In this document: positions 1 to 10,175 of the stretch, in pieces
How positions within the stretch are numbered: the stretch's first letter is position 1
Layout: each line of letters begins with the position of its first letter
From: Diphasiastrum complanatum
Lineage: Eukaryota > Streptophyta > Lycopodiopsida > Lycopodiales > Lycopodiaceae
Direction: 5' to 3'
Length of the DNA stretch: 64,000 nucleotides
Assembly: GCA_029204225.1 (NCBI GenBank)
Contig: CM055098.1
Location: forward strand, 25,649,473-25,713,472
Translations under genes and position numbers: made by a program
The notes under the pieces: generated by a model
Databases searched by the model: none
What the model was told of the DNA's origin: nothing
The model's input: the letters and a program-made list of their open reading frames with translations, nothing else

Positions 1-69
1 ATCAAATAGTCTTGGGCCTTTGAATAAAATTAAAACTAGAGGCCCTAAAGCTTTGATCCAAACTTGAGG

Positions 70-358
70 ATAACGGAGTTAAGTGCATCTTTGTTGGCTA
101 TAGTATTGAAAGCAAGGGCTATAGGTTGTTCAATTTGGACACTAATAATATAGGTTTTTCAGTTTGGATACTAATAAGATCATAGTAAGTTGTGATGTTC
201 ATTTTGATGAAAAGACCTCCTATGATGTTGTGCCCACTCATGTCATGAAAGGGGACATGATGCATATGTTGAAGTATTTCCAAATTTGGTGTTGCCATCT
301 AGTCATGAAGAGGAGAAACTGTCATCTACTTCTAGTGCACAACCCAAGTCATTTTTAA
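70..358 (+). pseudogene. copia integrase-RT linker fragment
   Basis: The translation from about 81 reads KCIFVGYSIESKGYRLFN, then after a frame change NKIIVSCDVHFDE. This is the conserved block after the copia integrase core (FVGY...KGYR...SRDV-F-E). The frame change coincides with a 29-bp imperfect tandem duplication (about 134-162 and 163-191). No RT follows, so this is a truncated remnant. Confidence 0.7.
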
Positions 359-359
359 T

Positions 360-955
360 TTAGAGATTACTTTTTAGAGTTGGGTCCAAACTGGGACTCA
401 CATGAATCTTGTGAATTTCAATGTACTTTTTGTGGACCCTTGGATCAAGTTGGGTCCAAGATGAATGGATAGGATCAATGTAAATATTAGCCAATAGGAT
501 TTTGGGGCAAGGGCCTTCTCCATTTTATAAAAAGACACCATTTGTACACTATTTTCATGCTTGATAGAGAGGAGAAGACTCTATCATTTTGAGAGCTCAA
601 GCATTCTCATTTGCTAATCACTCTTTCTTATGCTATTGTTGTGATTGCTTGTTATTTCCATTTCTCATGCTTTTTGGTTTATGCTAGTTAAGGTTTTTCC
701 ATAAGCAATGAAATTGAGCATTTGAGCTAACCTCCATCTCATCTCTCTCTCTTTCTCTCTTCTCCTTCTTATTCCTCATCTATTCTATCCTCTCTCTTCA
801 CCCAAAATCATGATGAAGTTAGTTAGGGGAGTAGAGTTAGTGTGAGTAGAGTTAGGGGAGATAGAGCTAGACGAAAAGTAGGAAACTAACTAAAAGTAGC
901 ATCTATGTATAATTAGGTACCTATCCAGTGAACTAACCCTTGTTGACAGGCGGGA
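360..955 (+). repeat. LTR-like segment with TATA box
   Basis: Non-coding stretch. The part around 490-545 (CCAATAGGATT, then a GGGCC block, then TATAAAAAG at about 526-534) resembles in order and spacing the promoter part of the gypsy LTRs at 44376 and 55952. A CT-rich tract follows at 735-780. The ends are not defined, so the LTR call is inference. Confidence 0.4.
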
Positions 956-958
956 GGG

Positions 959-2000
959 CTATACTACATGCAAGATCTTTGACCCTACAGTAATGCCAAG
1001 ATTATCCATATATTGGCTGAGTGAGCTTACAGAGAAAGAGATGTCAGGTCTTGTACAGACCATTGCGTACATGAGAGATCCAAGTATTGATAAATAAGAA
1101 TACTCTCTCATCTGCTCCTCTTCCTGCTTGGTCTGGAGACATTGGTCCTTTGACAAACGCAGGCATGGATCCATCGGTGAGTGAGCTAACTTACAATTCA
1201 TTAGCTTGTATCTATCAAGAACATTGTGAAGATACCTTTGTTGAGTAATGTAGATCATTCATCTCGCTTTGTCTCTGTGGATCTGTATGTCCAGACAGAA
1301 GTGAGCTTCACCCCGATCAGTCATGTCGAACTCAGAAAATAGCATCTGTTTAGAATCCTTGACCAAATTGGTATTGTTATTGAAAAGCAACGTATCATCC
1401 ACATATAAGGTGATGATAATGAAGGATTGTTGCACTGACTTGGAATAGATGTTGAAATCAGTAGTGCTTGGTTGGAAACCTTGTTCAATGAGGAATGTGT
1501 TGATCCTCTGAAATCAAGCTCTGGCAGATTGTTTTAAGCTGTAGAGTGTCTTATGGAGTTTACAGACACGATTCTTCATACGTTCCAGAACGTATCCTTC
1601 GGGCTGGATCATGTAGATGTCTTCTTGTATAACTCCATTCAGATAAGCTGTTTGTACATCAAGTTGATGCACTTCGAGGTCGGTAGCTGCAACATATGAT
1701 AGGAGGGCTCGGATCAACGAATGCTTGACTACTGAATTGAAAGTCTCACTGTAGTCGGCGTTGGGGATCTGAGTGAATCCTCATGCTATCAGTCTTGTCT
1801 TCCTTTAATCAATTGCTCCATTGGCATTGTACTTGATCTTGAATATTCATTTGAAATCAATGATATCGTAGCCAATAGGAGCTTCAACTAGTGATCACGT
1901 ATGGTTCTTGATCAGAGAGGAATACTCTCTATCTATAGCTTCTCTCCATAGATCAGAGTCTAGTTGGCTGAGTGCCTCTTCGACTATTGTCGGTTCCTGT
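959..2000 (-). pseudogene. copia reverse transcriptase fragment
   Basis: Reading leftwards: a degenerate N-terminal RT segment, then DVQTAYLNG, EDIYMIQPEGY and LYSLKQSARA (the copia LYGLKQ block), then after a gap LGSLMYAMVCTRPDISF. The sequence stops soon after, and RNase H is missing. Several frameshifts separate the open segments (1514-1717 and 959-1258). The MYAMVCTRPD motif places it in a different copia lineage from the element at 8930-14232, which has IWLTITRPDL there. Confidence 0.75.
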
Positions 2001-2207
2001 ATCAAGAGACATGCAGACTCAAGAGTATACCTTGTGGGTTGTGTGCGCACTGCTTGATCTTCTAGGAGGAATCAACTGATGAACCACTCCTGGGACTTGT
2101 TGTTGGGTAGCAGCACTTGAGGCTTTATTCCTTCACGTGTCTTCCTACAACAACATTGCAATGACTCTCAAAAGAGTCAGTTTTGGATGTGTCGTGATCA
2201 TCATCAC

Positions 2208-2551
2208 CCAGCTGTCATATGAGCTTGGCAAGCTTGTAAGCAGTTGCATCACTGCATCTTGATCGTCTATGACAGATTCGACATGGCCATTTGCTTCAGC
2301 AGGTTCTTGAATTGGTTAATGTGATTCTGTAGGGAATCACCATTCGCCATCTTGAGGGAGTAAAATTTCTTCCTAAAATGTAGCTTGGAAGCTATATCTC
2401 GCACTTCGTATAGTGTGCTTAAGATGTCCCAAATTTCTTTGGATGTATGAGCATCGGATACATGGTCGATCTGAGTATCCAAAATGTTGAGAATGATCAG
2501 CGCAAAAGCTTTGCCATCCTTCAGTTTTTATTTGGCGATTGTTGCATCGTC
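2208..2551 (-). pseudogene. copia gag (UBN2-type) fragment
   Basis: The minus-strand translation contains KLKDGKAFALIILNILD, SKEIWDILSTLYE, LHFRKKFYSLKM and LLTSLPSSYDS, the typical order in UBN2-type copia gag. The gag start is missing: sequence at 2552 switches abruptly into the leader of another copia family. Zinc finger, protease and integrase are absent, so this and the RT fragment at 959-2000 form an internally deleted remnant. Confidence 0.7.
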
Positions 2552-3114
2552 TAAGAACCTGAAAACACATTTGCATAATGACTAAAACCTTCCAGCAAAT
2601 GCTCCAATCAAATTACATAAGGAGAGCTACTTACATGCTCAACAAAGTACACCAAAATTTATGCAAAAGATTGTTGACCCAAAAGGGGATCGTTCATCCA
2701 AGTGGGAGCTTTGCTCAGCCTTTTGGAGAACTACAAAATCACTCAGAGAGTATTTGTCATCTACTTAAGGAGAAGGTTCATCCACTTAAGGAGAGTTTTC
2801 ATCCACAAATGAGAGTGTTCATCCACAGAAGTGGAGATTGTCAACAATACATTGAACAGAACATTGTTAGTATTGAATATGCACAAGCCTCACAATCAAA
2901 AAATGATTAGGTGTTATGATCTGATCCAAAATAGTTTTTTCTCAGCCTCTGATCTTCAATAGACCTGAAATATGCTTTTGATCCACAAGTTCAACTCACA
3001 AAACAAAGGTTAGTAAGATTTGATCAACAATGCAATGCATAATCATGCTAGAACTTGATCAAACATCCAAATATCACCATAAATGGAAACCTTAGTAAAA
3101 CTAACAGCCAACTA
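2552..3114 (-). repeat. copia leader, inverted copy of 9035-9605
   Basis: Reverse complement of the untranslated leader of the copia element at 8930-14232, running from next to the primer site to the GGTTCTTA block. It includes the same GTGGATGAACACTCTCCTT tandem units (here 2760-2830). Open reading frames across it on both strands are by-products of the repeat units and have no family resemblance. Confidence 0.8.
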
Positions 3115-3126
3115 GCTCTGATACCA
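3115..3126 (-). other. copia primer-binding site (initiator Met tRNA)
   Basis: GCTCTGATACCA on the plus strand is the exact complement of TGGTATCAGAGC, the standard copia primer-binding site. It sits directly beside the LTR end at 3127 and fixes the orientation of this copy as minus. Confidence 0.9.
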
Positions 3127-3750
3127 TGTGAAAAAAGAAGATCTTGAATGGATCCAAACTCCCAAAATACTTGGCTAAGATCTTTGCACAACAAGCTACA
3201 AAAGCTAGAAATGGCAAAGCATCCTAATGCTACCTTTGATACACATGAACTTGACAAAGCATTCAAGAGACAAAAGAAACTAATGAAAGGTACTGATGGC
3301 AGCCAAAAATAGCAACAAATAGGGCTCCCAACTGCAAGGCTACCACTTTTGGAGACCTCTTAAGATCATACACAAAAGCTTGAAGACAATACACAAAGCA
3401 ATGCTCTCAATGGAGGAAGAAATTGGGACAATGATCTATTGATCTCTCTCAACAATACAATAAGTTTCTCCAACCTGTTCTCCACAAATTTTAGCCTAAT
3501 ATAGATGAGAGAGATGACTCTCTCTCCTCTCTCTAGAACTTAGGACCCAATTTTAGAGCACCAGTAGCCTAAAATAGCCAATTTTGGCTTATATGTCCAA
3601 ATAACATGATTTTGTTGTCATTTCCAAGGTCCTAAAATTTGAGACTTCTTCAATATGAAATATATACTAAAATAAAAGTATCTAGGCCTCTTTCACACAT
3701 GTGAAAGGTTAGATCCAAAACTATGTACAAAAATTGCCAATTTAGGCCTC
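3127..3750 (-). repeat. long-form LTR of the main copia family, 5' end lost
   Basis: 3127-3160 and 3711-3750 match the two halves of the 93-bp LTRs at 8930 and 14139. Between them lie about 560 bp absent from those LTRs, including an AT-rich region and a CT/GA-rich tract (3505-3535) as expected of U3-R. GATCCAAA(A)CT flanks the extra segment at 3151-3160 and 3712-3722. The first 45 bp or so of this LTR (its 5' end on the minus strand) are missing at 3750. Alternatively the extra segment is an insertion with a 10-bp duplication, but it shows no terminal inverted repeats. Confidence 0.65.
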
Positions 3751-3997
3751 GGCTTGATCGCCTCGGTTAAGTAGTCATGATGGAGGATGTGTCATTGTAG
3801 ACAAATTACTGCTTCATTATAGATCCAAAGCTATCGAGGTAAATCCATTTTGGTAGCTTCAGACTGTAATCCTTGTTCCCATGAAGGAGAAAAGATGGCT
3901 GAAGAAGAGATGGATGAAACACCATATTGCTTTTTGACAATCAAATTGCAATATCCTCGTTTGTCTGCTTCTTCGACATCGTAATAAATTAGATGAT

Positions 3998-4684
3998 CTA
4001 TCCAATTCCTTTAGGATCACATTTTAGCATTGCATCTGGCTGTGCTGGTTTGAAGATTTTGTCATGTTGTTGGGTAGTCACTTTGTTGTTCAATCCAAAT
4101 GCTTCAATGATAACCATAAGCCTTGCACCTGAATTGTGAGGATCCTGCATGAAGGAATTATTGGCATGATCAATCTCCGATATAGGAACCAGTATGTTTT
4201 GATTGATCATCTTTAGAAATGACAAATGATATTTTGGATGGACATTTATTTCCAAGAACATCAAGTGAATGAGATGCTTGCATAGAGTGATTATATCTCC
4301 TTCACTCAAAGTCGACACAAATTTTTTTTCGTAGATTACATTATCATGTTCAAAAATATTGATATCTCCAATATTTTGAACCACAAACTATAAATTGTGA
4401 TATAATGGATCTTTGATTGTTTGTCTCATCTCATAGTTAGAGTAGTTTCCAGCTTGTATAATACAAGTTTCATCACATTTCGTTGTGCACTCTATACTGA
4501 ATGTGAAACATTCATATAGACCAGTTGTATCCTTGTCTATTAATCCCATTTCACAAGACGTTCTAGACAAGTCTTCTAGTTGAATGTGATGTGATAGTTC
4601 TTGTGATCTCAAGGAAGATGAGGTCCTTGAGAGATTTGCCTCATTGACAACTTCATTGCCTAAATTGGCCTTTATATTGCTCAA
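3998..4684 (-). pseudogene. unrecognised ORF downstream of gypsy-type gag
   Basis: One minus-strand frame is open from 4684 to 3998 apart from a stop at 4385-4387, giving about 228 codons. The product is acidic to neutral with no zinc knuckle, DTG/DSG motif or RT motif. It includes LSEGDIITLCKHLIHLMFLE and DPHNSGARLMVIIEAFGLNN. It lies downstream of the gag at 4845-6122 in the same direction, so it is probably part of the same retroelement, but I do not recognise the domain. Confidence 0.4.
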
Positions 4685-4844
4685 TTAAAAATCAATATTG
4701 AAAACAAAAAAAATTGTACTCATAATCCTCCGCATCATGTCCGTTGTCCTCAGCTAATTTTCAGTGTCCTAGCATTGACATTGTGCTTGCATTTGGAATT
4801 GTCTTGCTTGGTTCAAATTGGGAATTCCATTTATGTTGCCGATC

Positions 4845-6122
4845 CTATGCACATTCCATATTCTCTTGTGAATTCAATGGGAAATCAAAAGCTGCTGATG
4901 AAATTGGCTGATCTATTTGCTGAAAAAGCTTTCCCATTGTCGATAGTTGTTGTTCTTCATCATGTTGCACTTCCAATTCGTTCATTGATGATGTTGATGA
5001 AGAATCATCTTTATCATCGTTTCGTACTTCCAATTCCTTCTCGGATGATGTCGATGATGTCGATGATGATTCACCACAATCATTTGGCCTATCATTTTTC
5101 TGGATTCTTAAACTGACAATTTTTTCCAATTGAACCTTAGGCATTTTGTCCTGATCCTTCAAATTTTGTAACTACCCTATCATTTTGTTGATATTTAATA
5201 TCCTACGTATCTCCAAAGTGCACTCTAGTGGTGTGAAGTATTCTGTCACAGATTCACGTTGACCCTTATTCAGTTCATCTTCTATGGTGTGAGCATGTGA
5301 TCTTATATCAGATAGTGACATTATCCAAGTCTCCTGATATATATCCTTAGATAAACAAGCTCTTATCTCAGGCTTCAAGCCTAAAATAAAATGCATTGTA
5401 TTAAATTCCTCCACTGAGTAACCATAACTGTCCATTATCTGATGGAAGTCATTGAAATAGCTCTCCACAGTAGACGTCTGTTGGGTAGAATGCCATACAT
5501 GGCCGTCTGTACATTTGAATTCTTCAATGCACTTTTGTACAAAGGTTGGCCACTTATCAGTGGTAACCTGAGGTTCTTCACATTGCATCCAATATCGTCA
5601 CCAAATTTTTGCAGATCCATCAAGGTATGTTCCTGCAAATTGAATCTTGTCATGGTCGCTATTTGGATGTGACTGAAAATACATGTCAAAGTTGTCCAAC
5701 CATGTTCTCACATCTATGTGAGCAATTCTACCATCAAATTTGTGAAAGATATATTGTCTCTGCACCATCGTTGTGTCCACCATAGCCTGGGAAGCTTGGT
5801 CCACATGAGGATGTTGTAAATGGTGACGTTCTGATTGATGTGCATTTAGTTGCTCATTGTCACTGTCACTGCTATAAACACCACCACTCGAGTTATGTTG
5901 ACTGATCTGGTAAACTAGTTGATCATCATAATTATCAAAATATGTTTCATTATGTTCCAGATAGTCTCCATATGACACATGTTCGCACTGATTGGATTCG
6001 TCGCACTGATTGGATTCACCATCGTTGTGCTCATAATACTGATTTTCAAAATCATAGTTAGATTGATCTTCATATTCAGAGTCACCGTCATCTATGTATT
6101 CAAAATCAGAATCCACACCCAT
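4845..6122 (-). pseudogene. Ty3/gypsy-type gag with acidic N-terminus
   Basis: Starting at ATG 6122, one frame runs leftwards through two in-frame stops (TGA at 5598-5600, TAG at 5172-5174) to 4845. The first 100 residues are Asp/Glu/Tyr/Asn-rich. Then FHKFDGR, VRTWLDNFDMYFQ, GSAKIW, VESYFNDFHQIM and FILGLKPEIR follow the order of a Retrotrans_gag domain. A Ser/Glu-rich tail (SSSTSSTSSEKELEV) ends it. The gag occupies about residues 120-320. Both stops are single substitutions, so decay is recent. No LTR could be tied to it. Confidence 0.65.
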
Positions 6123-6579
6123 CTTGACAATTGAAGGACTGGTAAGTTACGGTGTACTAAGCCTAAGCTGAAGTTTATGTGCAATGGATTTTGATAAATA
6201 GCTAAAATGCTCTTTTCTTTACCCCCTTAAAACTCAAAGTTCTATGATGAGTGAAATTGGAAAGGCAAAATCTTGTAGGTCACATAAAACTGATAGTATT
6301 CACTTCCGAGTTCAAACAGAGACTATATGAGGATTTGAAAATAAGCCAATAATATACAAGGAAATTTGACTGAGGAAGAAAGGAGTCTTAAAAAAATATA
6401 AATGGAAAAATAATAATTACAAAATTTTAATAACTTTTACGTGTTCGTCTAGTTGTTTGGTTCACTTTTTGTTTATACTCCACTGAAATCTGAGCTCACA
6501 CTAGGAAGTTATAGTAGTTCAATCAATGAGAAGAAACTAAAATAGACAACTTAGAATAGGATCTCAAAGGATTATCCGA
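6123..6579. other. AT-rich non-coding stretch
   Basis: No coding potential, tRNA or LTR landmark seen. It is probably the leader of the minus-strand gag at 4845-6122 on its left side. Confidence 0.3.
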
Positions 6580-7385
6580 ATGTCAACCAAATGGGGGGTC
6601 ACGCATCAGCCGAAGGTTGGATCCAACCAAATAGAAAGAAAGAGGGACATCAGCCGAATGAAGGAGAAAGAGGAATCAACCGAAATGACCGAAATGAAAC
6701 CTTCATTGCTGAAGGACTTTGCAGACCTGGGATTTGATGGTCGTTCAAATCTTGAATCAAGCCTAGATACTCTTGCTGACTCAAGCCTAGATAGTCTTGA
6801 TGTCTCTGGGGATATAATTGTGAATCAGAGTAGTGATATCGTCTCTAGCTCTCCTATGAATCTGGGGACAAAGAGATCATTTAAAATTAGATGATTCCTT
6901 GTTCCTCTATCAGAAGGAGATTCTGCGACCCCAGTGGATTTTCCACCAATGCTAACAAAGAAGTCCCGACAGGGCACTCGGCTTGATCATGCAAAAGAAA
7001 TAGAATTTAGTGCTTTTGAAGATAAAAGAGTTTATGATAGGCTCTCTGAATCAGCAAAGGTAAGGCAACATACAGAGGAGGTGGATGGAAATACCAGAAG
7101 CTCCGATGAGAAAGTACAACTATTGAACTAGAAGTATCAGCAATAGGTTGCTGAAATAGAAGAACTGGAGAAGGTGTTACTGAGTTTGCATGATAGTCTA
7201 TCCCAATCCAACAAACAAACAAAAATTACTACTGATTTGGACAGGAACGTTGCTCTTCGTCAGAAGCCGGAGTCTCTTTGCAGGGAACTACAGCGTCAAA
7301 ATAAGAGACTCCTTGATGAAAGCAAGAAAGTTGCAGCAGTTGAAGAATTTACGTCTTTCAAGCAAGAGATGGCCGAAATGAAATG
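6580..7385 (+). pseudogene. taxilin-like retrocopy fragment
   Basis: A single forward frame is open across about 270 codons with three stops (TGA 6892, TAG 7129, TAG 7141) and no frameshift. The C-terminal third has the signature of taxilin, a coiled-coil syntaxin-binding protein: ESLCRELQRQNKRLLDESKK. Upstream are the heptad stretch VAEIEELEKVLLSLHDSL and a Ser/Asp-rich N-terminal region (DSSLDSLDVSG). The coding region is contiguous without introns and ends just after the signature, so it looks like a truncated processed copy rather than the native gene. CCGAAATG repeats lie at both edges (about 6681-6699 and 7373-7394). Family call rests on motif recognition only. Confidence 0.65.
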
Positions 7386-8336
7386 ATCGAAATGGGGCTG
7401 TTCACCCAACCGGGAGGAGATGAGAGATGATAGGAAAGGCGCGCGTGCACGCGGGCGGGGGGAGTCGTGGTTAGGCCTTATGTATTTTTTTTATTTCATT
7501 ACCCTAAAAAAGTAGGGTTTTAAAATTTTGGCAAAGTGTTTTTTTAGGTTTTTACACTTTTGTTTTTTTTTTTTTAATTTGAACCTGCGAAACTTCAAAA
7601 TGAAGAACTGAAAAAAAATACAAAGAAACAAAATTTCACAAATGAAAAGTTGAAGTGCTTCTCTCTCACTTGGAAAAATCCAAAAGAAATTTTTCAGAAT
7701 TCTGGCTAGTTTGAACCATCTCCACTAATTTTGATCATAACTTCTTCAATATTGATCCAAATCACACAAACTCAGTACCTATGAAAAGCTAACAACAAGC
7801 TCTATCAGGCTATAGATCAGATCAATCATTTCATGTGAAATGATAGGTCAAATTAACAACAGAACATGCCAACAAAATTTGAAAGAAGAAAATTAGCAAA
7901 ACTAGAACTAGGAAACAGGATTTGTCATAACGTTTTGGATACTGATCCAAATGACCTGCCATATGGACCATATCAAAGCTAAGACAATGCTCTAAATATT
8001 ATGTAAAGAAAGTTGAAATCAAAGTTGAAATTCGATCTGAAAAATTGAAATAAAGTGAAGAGAAAATTCTAATCACCTATTTGGACAGCTTTTGAGAAAA
8101 GTGCAATAACTTTTGCATCTCTTACCCAAATGCCTTTCAAATTAGTGCAAGAAAGCTAAAAAAAGCTCTACAAAGCTATAGAATCAATTCAGAAATGGAA
8201 AACGAAATTGAATGTCAAAATTTAATCAGACCTGAAAAATTCAAAGTTAGAAATTAGCAAAAAGAAAGCTACAAAAACAATAAACTCATCAAATCTAATG
8301 AACTTCACATAGGATCATCATGAATCAAGGATCTAT
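7386..8336 (-). repeat. probable copia leader remnant
   Basis: AT-rich non-coding DNA to the left of a degenerate minus-strand primer site (8337-8348), hence the leader of a minus-strand copia. Repeated phrases such as GATCCAAATGACC/GATCCAAATCACA recur. A short GC-rich patch lies at 7437-7465, unlike its surroundings. No coding frame seen. Confidence 0.35.
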
Positions 8337-8348
8337 GCTCTGATAACA
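8337..8348 (-). other. degenerate copia primer-binding site
   Basis: GCTCTGATAACA differs by one base from the complement of TGGTATCAGAGC. It marks the boundary between a leader on the left and an LTR on the right of a minus-strand copia. Confidence 0.55.
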
Positions 8349-8924
8349 AGAAATGTCATGTGCCAAATCCAAAACTAATAGCAATAACAATGAAGTAAAA
8401 CTAATAGCAAGAAAATAACAAGACAATCATGATAGCATATCAATAGAAAACTAAAAACATGGAGATCTCAATGGAATCACATTAGCAATGAAATAGAGAG
8501 TACATAGCAATGGAGATGAGCATTGATTCATGTGGATAGGGCACATGAGACCTAGCAATGAAGATCCCTATGGCTCACATTCACAAGGAAGCTAGAAGCT
8601 CTCACTTGCAAATGAGCCAAAAGATTCACAAATTGATGTCTCTTGCCTAGTTATAGACAATGCTCTTACTTAACTTAACTATCTTGATGGATAGTTAGTC
8701 CTTGTTAGGTATTATTCAAAGTACATTGGGCCCTTATTGGCCTATTATCCTTATTAGTTACTTTGAAGGGCCTAAAGAGGGAACCGCCTTGTTCTTAAGG
8801 CTAATAGCTCCTTTTGGGCCTACAAAGCTTACAATGGATATTATATTGCCTTGAAAAGCACTGATGTACTAAAATTACATGACAACTATGTTATGAAATG
8901 AGCTAAATTCTTGCAATTTGATTT
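8349..8924 (-). repeat. LTR remnant of a minus-strand copia
   Basis: About 575 bp of non-coding AT-rich sequence beside the primer site at 8337-8348, where a 5' LTR of a minus-strand element should lie. It ends at the insertion point of the element at 8930. I could not find its outer end or a second copy in the window. Confidence 0.4.
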
Positions 8925-8929
8925 ACTAG
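8925..8929. repeat. target-site duplication ACTAG (left)
   Basis: ACTAG directly precedes the LTR start TGTGAAAATTG and is repeated at 14233-14237 directly after the other LTR. A 5-bp duplication is standard for copia integration. Confidence 0.92.
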
Positions 8930-9022
8930 TGTGAAAATTGTCAACATTTCCAGCTAGTTTGAGGCCTAAATTGGCAATTTTTGTACATAGTTTGGATCCA
9001 TTCAAGATCCATTTTTTTCACA
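8930..9022 (+). repeat. 5' LTR, 93 bp
   Basis: Begins TGTGAAAATTG and ends TTTTTTCACA, giving TG...CA ends with a 4-bp imperfect inverted repeat (TGTG/CACA). Directly followed by the primer site. No TATA-like box is visible inside. Confidence 0.92.
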
Positions 9023-9034
9023 TGGTATCAGAGC
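9023..9034 (+). other. primer-binding site, initiator Met tRNA
   Basis: TGGTATCAGAGC, the canonical copia primer site, with no spacer after the LTR. Confidence 0.93.
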
Positions 9035-10175
9035 TAGTTGGCTGTCATTTTTAGTAAGGTTTCCATTTATGGTGATATTTGGATGTTTGATCAAGTTCTA
9101 GCATGATTATGCATTGCACTGTTGATCAAATCTTACTAACCTTTGTTTTGTGAGTTAAACTTGTGGATCAAAAGCATATTTCAAGTCTATTGAAGATCAG
9201 AGGCTGAGAAGAAGCTATTTTGGATCAGATCATAACACCTAATCATTTTTTGATTGTGAGGCTTGTGCATATTCAATACTAACAATGTTCTGTTCAATGT
9301 ATTGTTGACAATCTCCACTTCTATGGATGAACACTCTCCTTTGTGGATGAACACTCTCCTTAAGTGGATGAACCTTCTCCTTAAGTGGATGACAAATACT
9401 CTTTGAGTGATTTTGTATTTCTCCAAAAGGCTGAGCAAAGCTCTCACTTGGATAAAAGATCCCCTTTTGGGTGAACAGATTGTCAACAATCTTTTGCATT
9501 AATTTTGGTGTACTTTGTTGAGCATGTAAGTAACTCTCCCTATGTAATTTGATTGGATCATTTGCTGGAAGGTTTTAACCATTATGCAAATGTGTTTTCA
9601 GGTTCTTAACAGGTTGAGGAACATTCTCATGTGAAGTGATCTTAGATCTACATCTAAACACCAAGATTTGACAAGCTAGTGAAGCTAGTCTTGTGATTCA
9701 CTAAGTGTGCTCTTCATTCACCTCTAAAGCTTGTATTTATCATTTGCTAGAGTTTATAAACTTTTAGAAGTGAGTTTTACATGTGGTTTTACAGGTTGAA
9801 TCAATATCTTAGTGTGTTGATCATATGTTGATCAAGTTTGTTCAATTCTAGGTATTCTTGGCAGCCTAGTCTTGTGTATTTTCTAAGAATGCAAGTAACT
9901 CTTCAGATCATAACTTGATTTGGTCACTTGCTGGAAAGTTTGGGAGCTTAAGCAAGAGTGTGTTCATGTTGGTTTGAGTTTGTAATCCATTCTTAGTGTG
10001 TGCAAAGTGTTGCATGTGTTTCAATCTTCCTTTCTATGCTTGGAAACTAGCTAGGTTCAAGATAGAAGTGTTTTAGGGTCCTAGATCTTCTGAGATCTCC
10101 TTATCCATCATTTGCTGAGAAGTGAGTGTTAGGTGTATTAGGATAGAGCCTAAAAGTTGAAGAATCATTATATTC
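9035..10175 (+). other. long untranslated leader with tandem units
   Basis: 1.1 kb without a coding frame of known family. It carries 3-4 imperfect tandem units of about 23 bp built on GTGGATGAACACTCTCCTT (9321-9395), the same units seen inverted at 2760-2830. Larger, diverged units recur around CATTTGCTGG...TTTTCAGGTT (near 9555-9605, 9750-9800 and 9925-9985). Packaging or dimerisation signals are expected in such a leader, but none can be assigned by eye. Confidence 0.7.

Noticed and set aside
2578-2910. 110-codon plus-strand frame, with a matching one at 9239-9499 on the other strand
   Set aside because: Both lie in the untranslated copia leader over tandem repeats; the frame has no gag features and lies antisense to the element.
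3161-3711. Reading the extra LTR segment as an inserted transposon with a GATCCAAACT target duplication
   Set aside because: The ends show no terminal inverted repeat, a 10-bp duplication fits no common plant family well, and the segment has the CT-rich and AT-rich parts expected of U3-R. Kept as an alternative only.
4775-5116. Plus-strand frame rich in Met, His and Leu
   Set aside because: Antisense shadow of the Ser/Asp-rich tail of the minus-strand gag.
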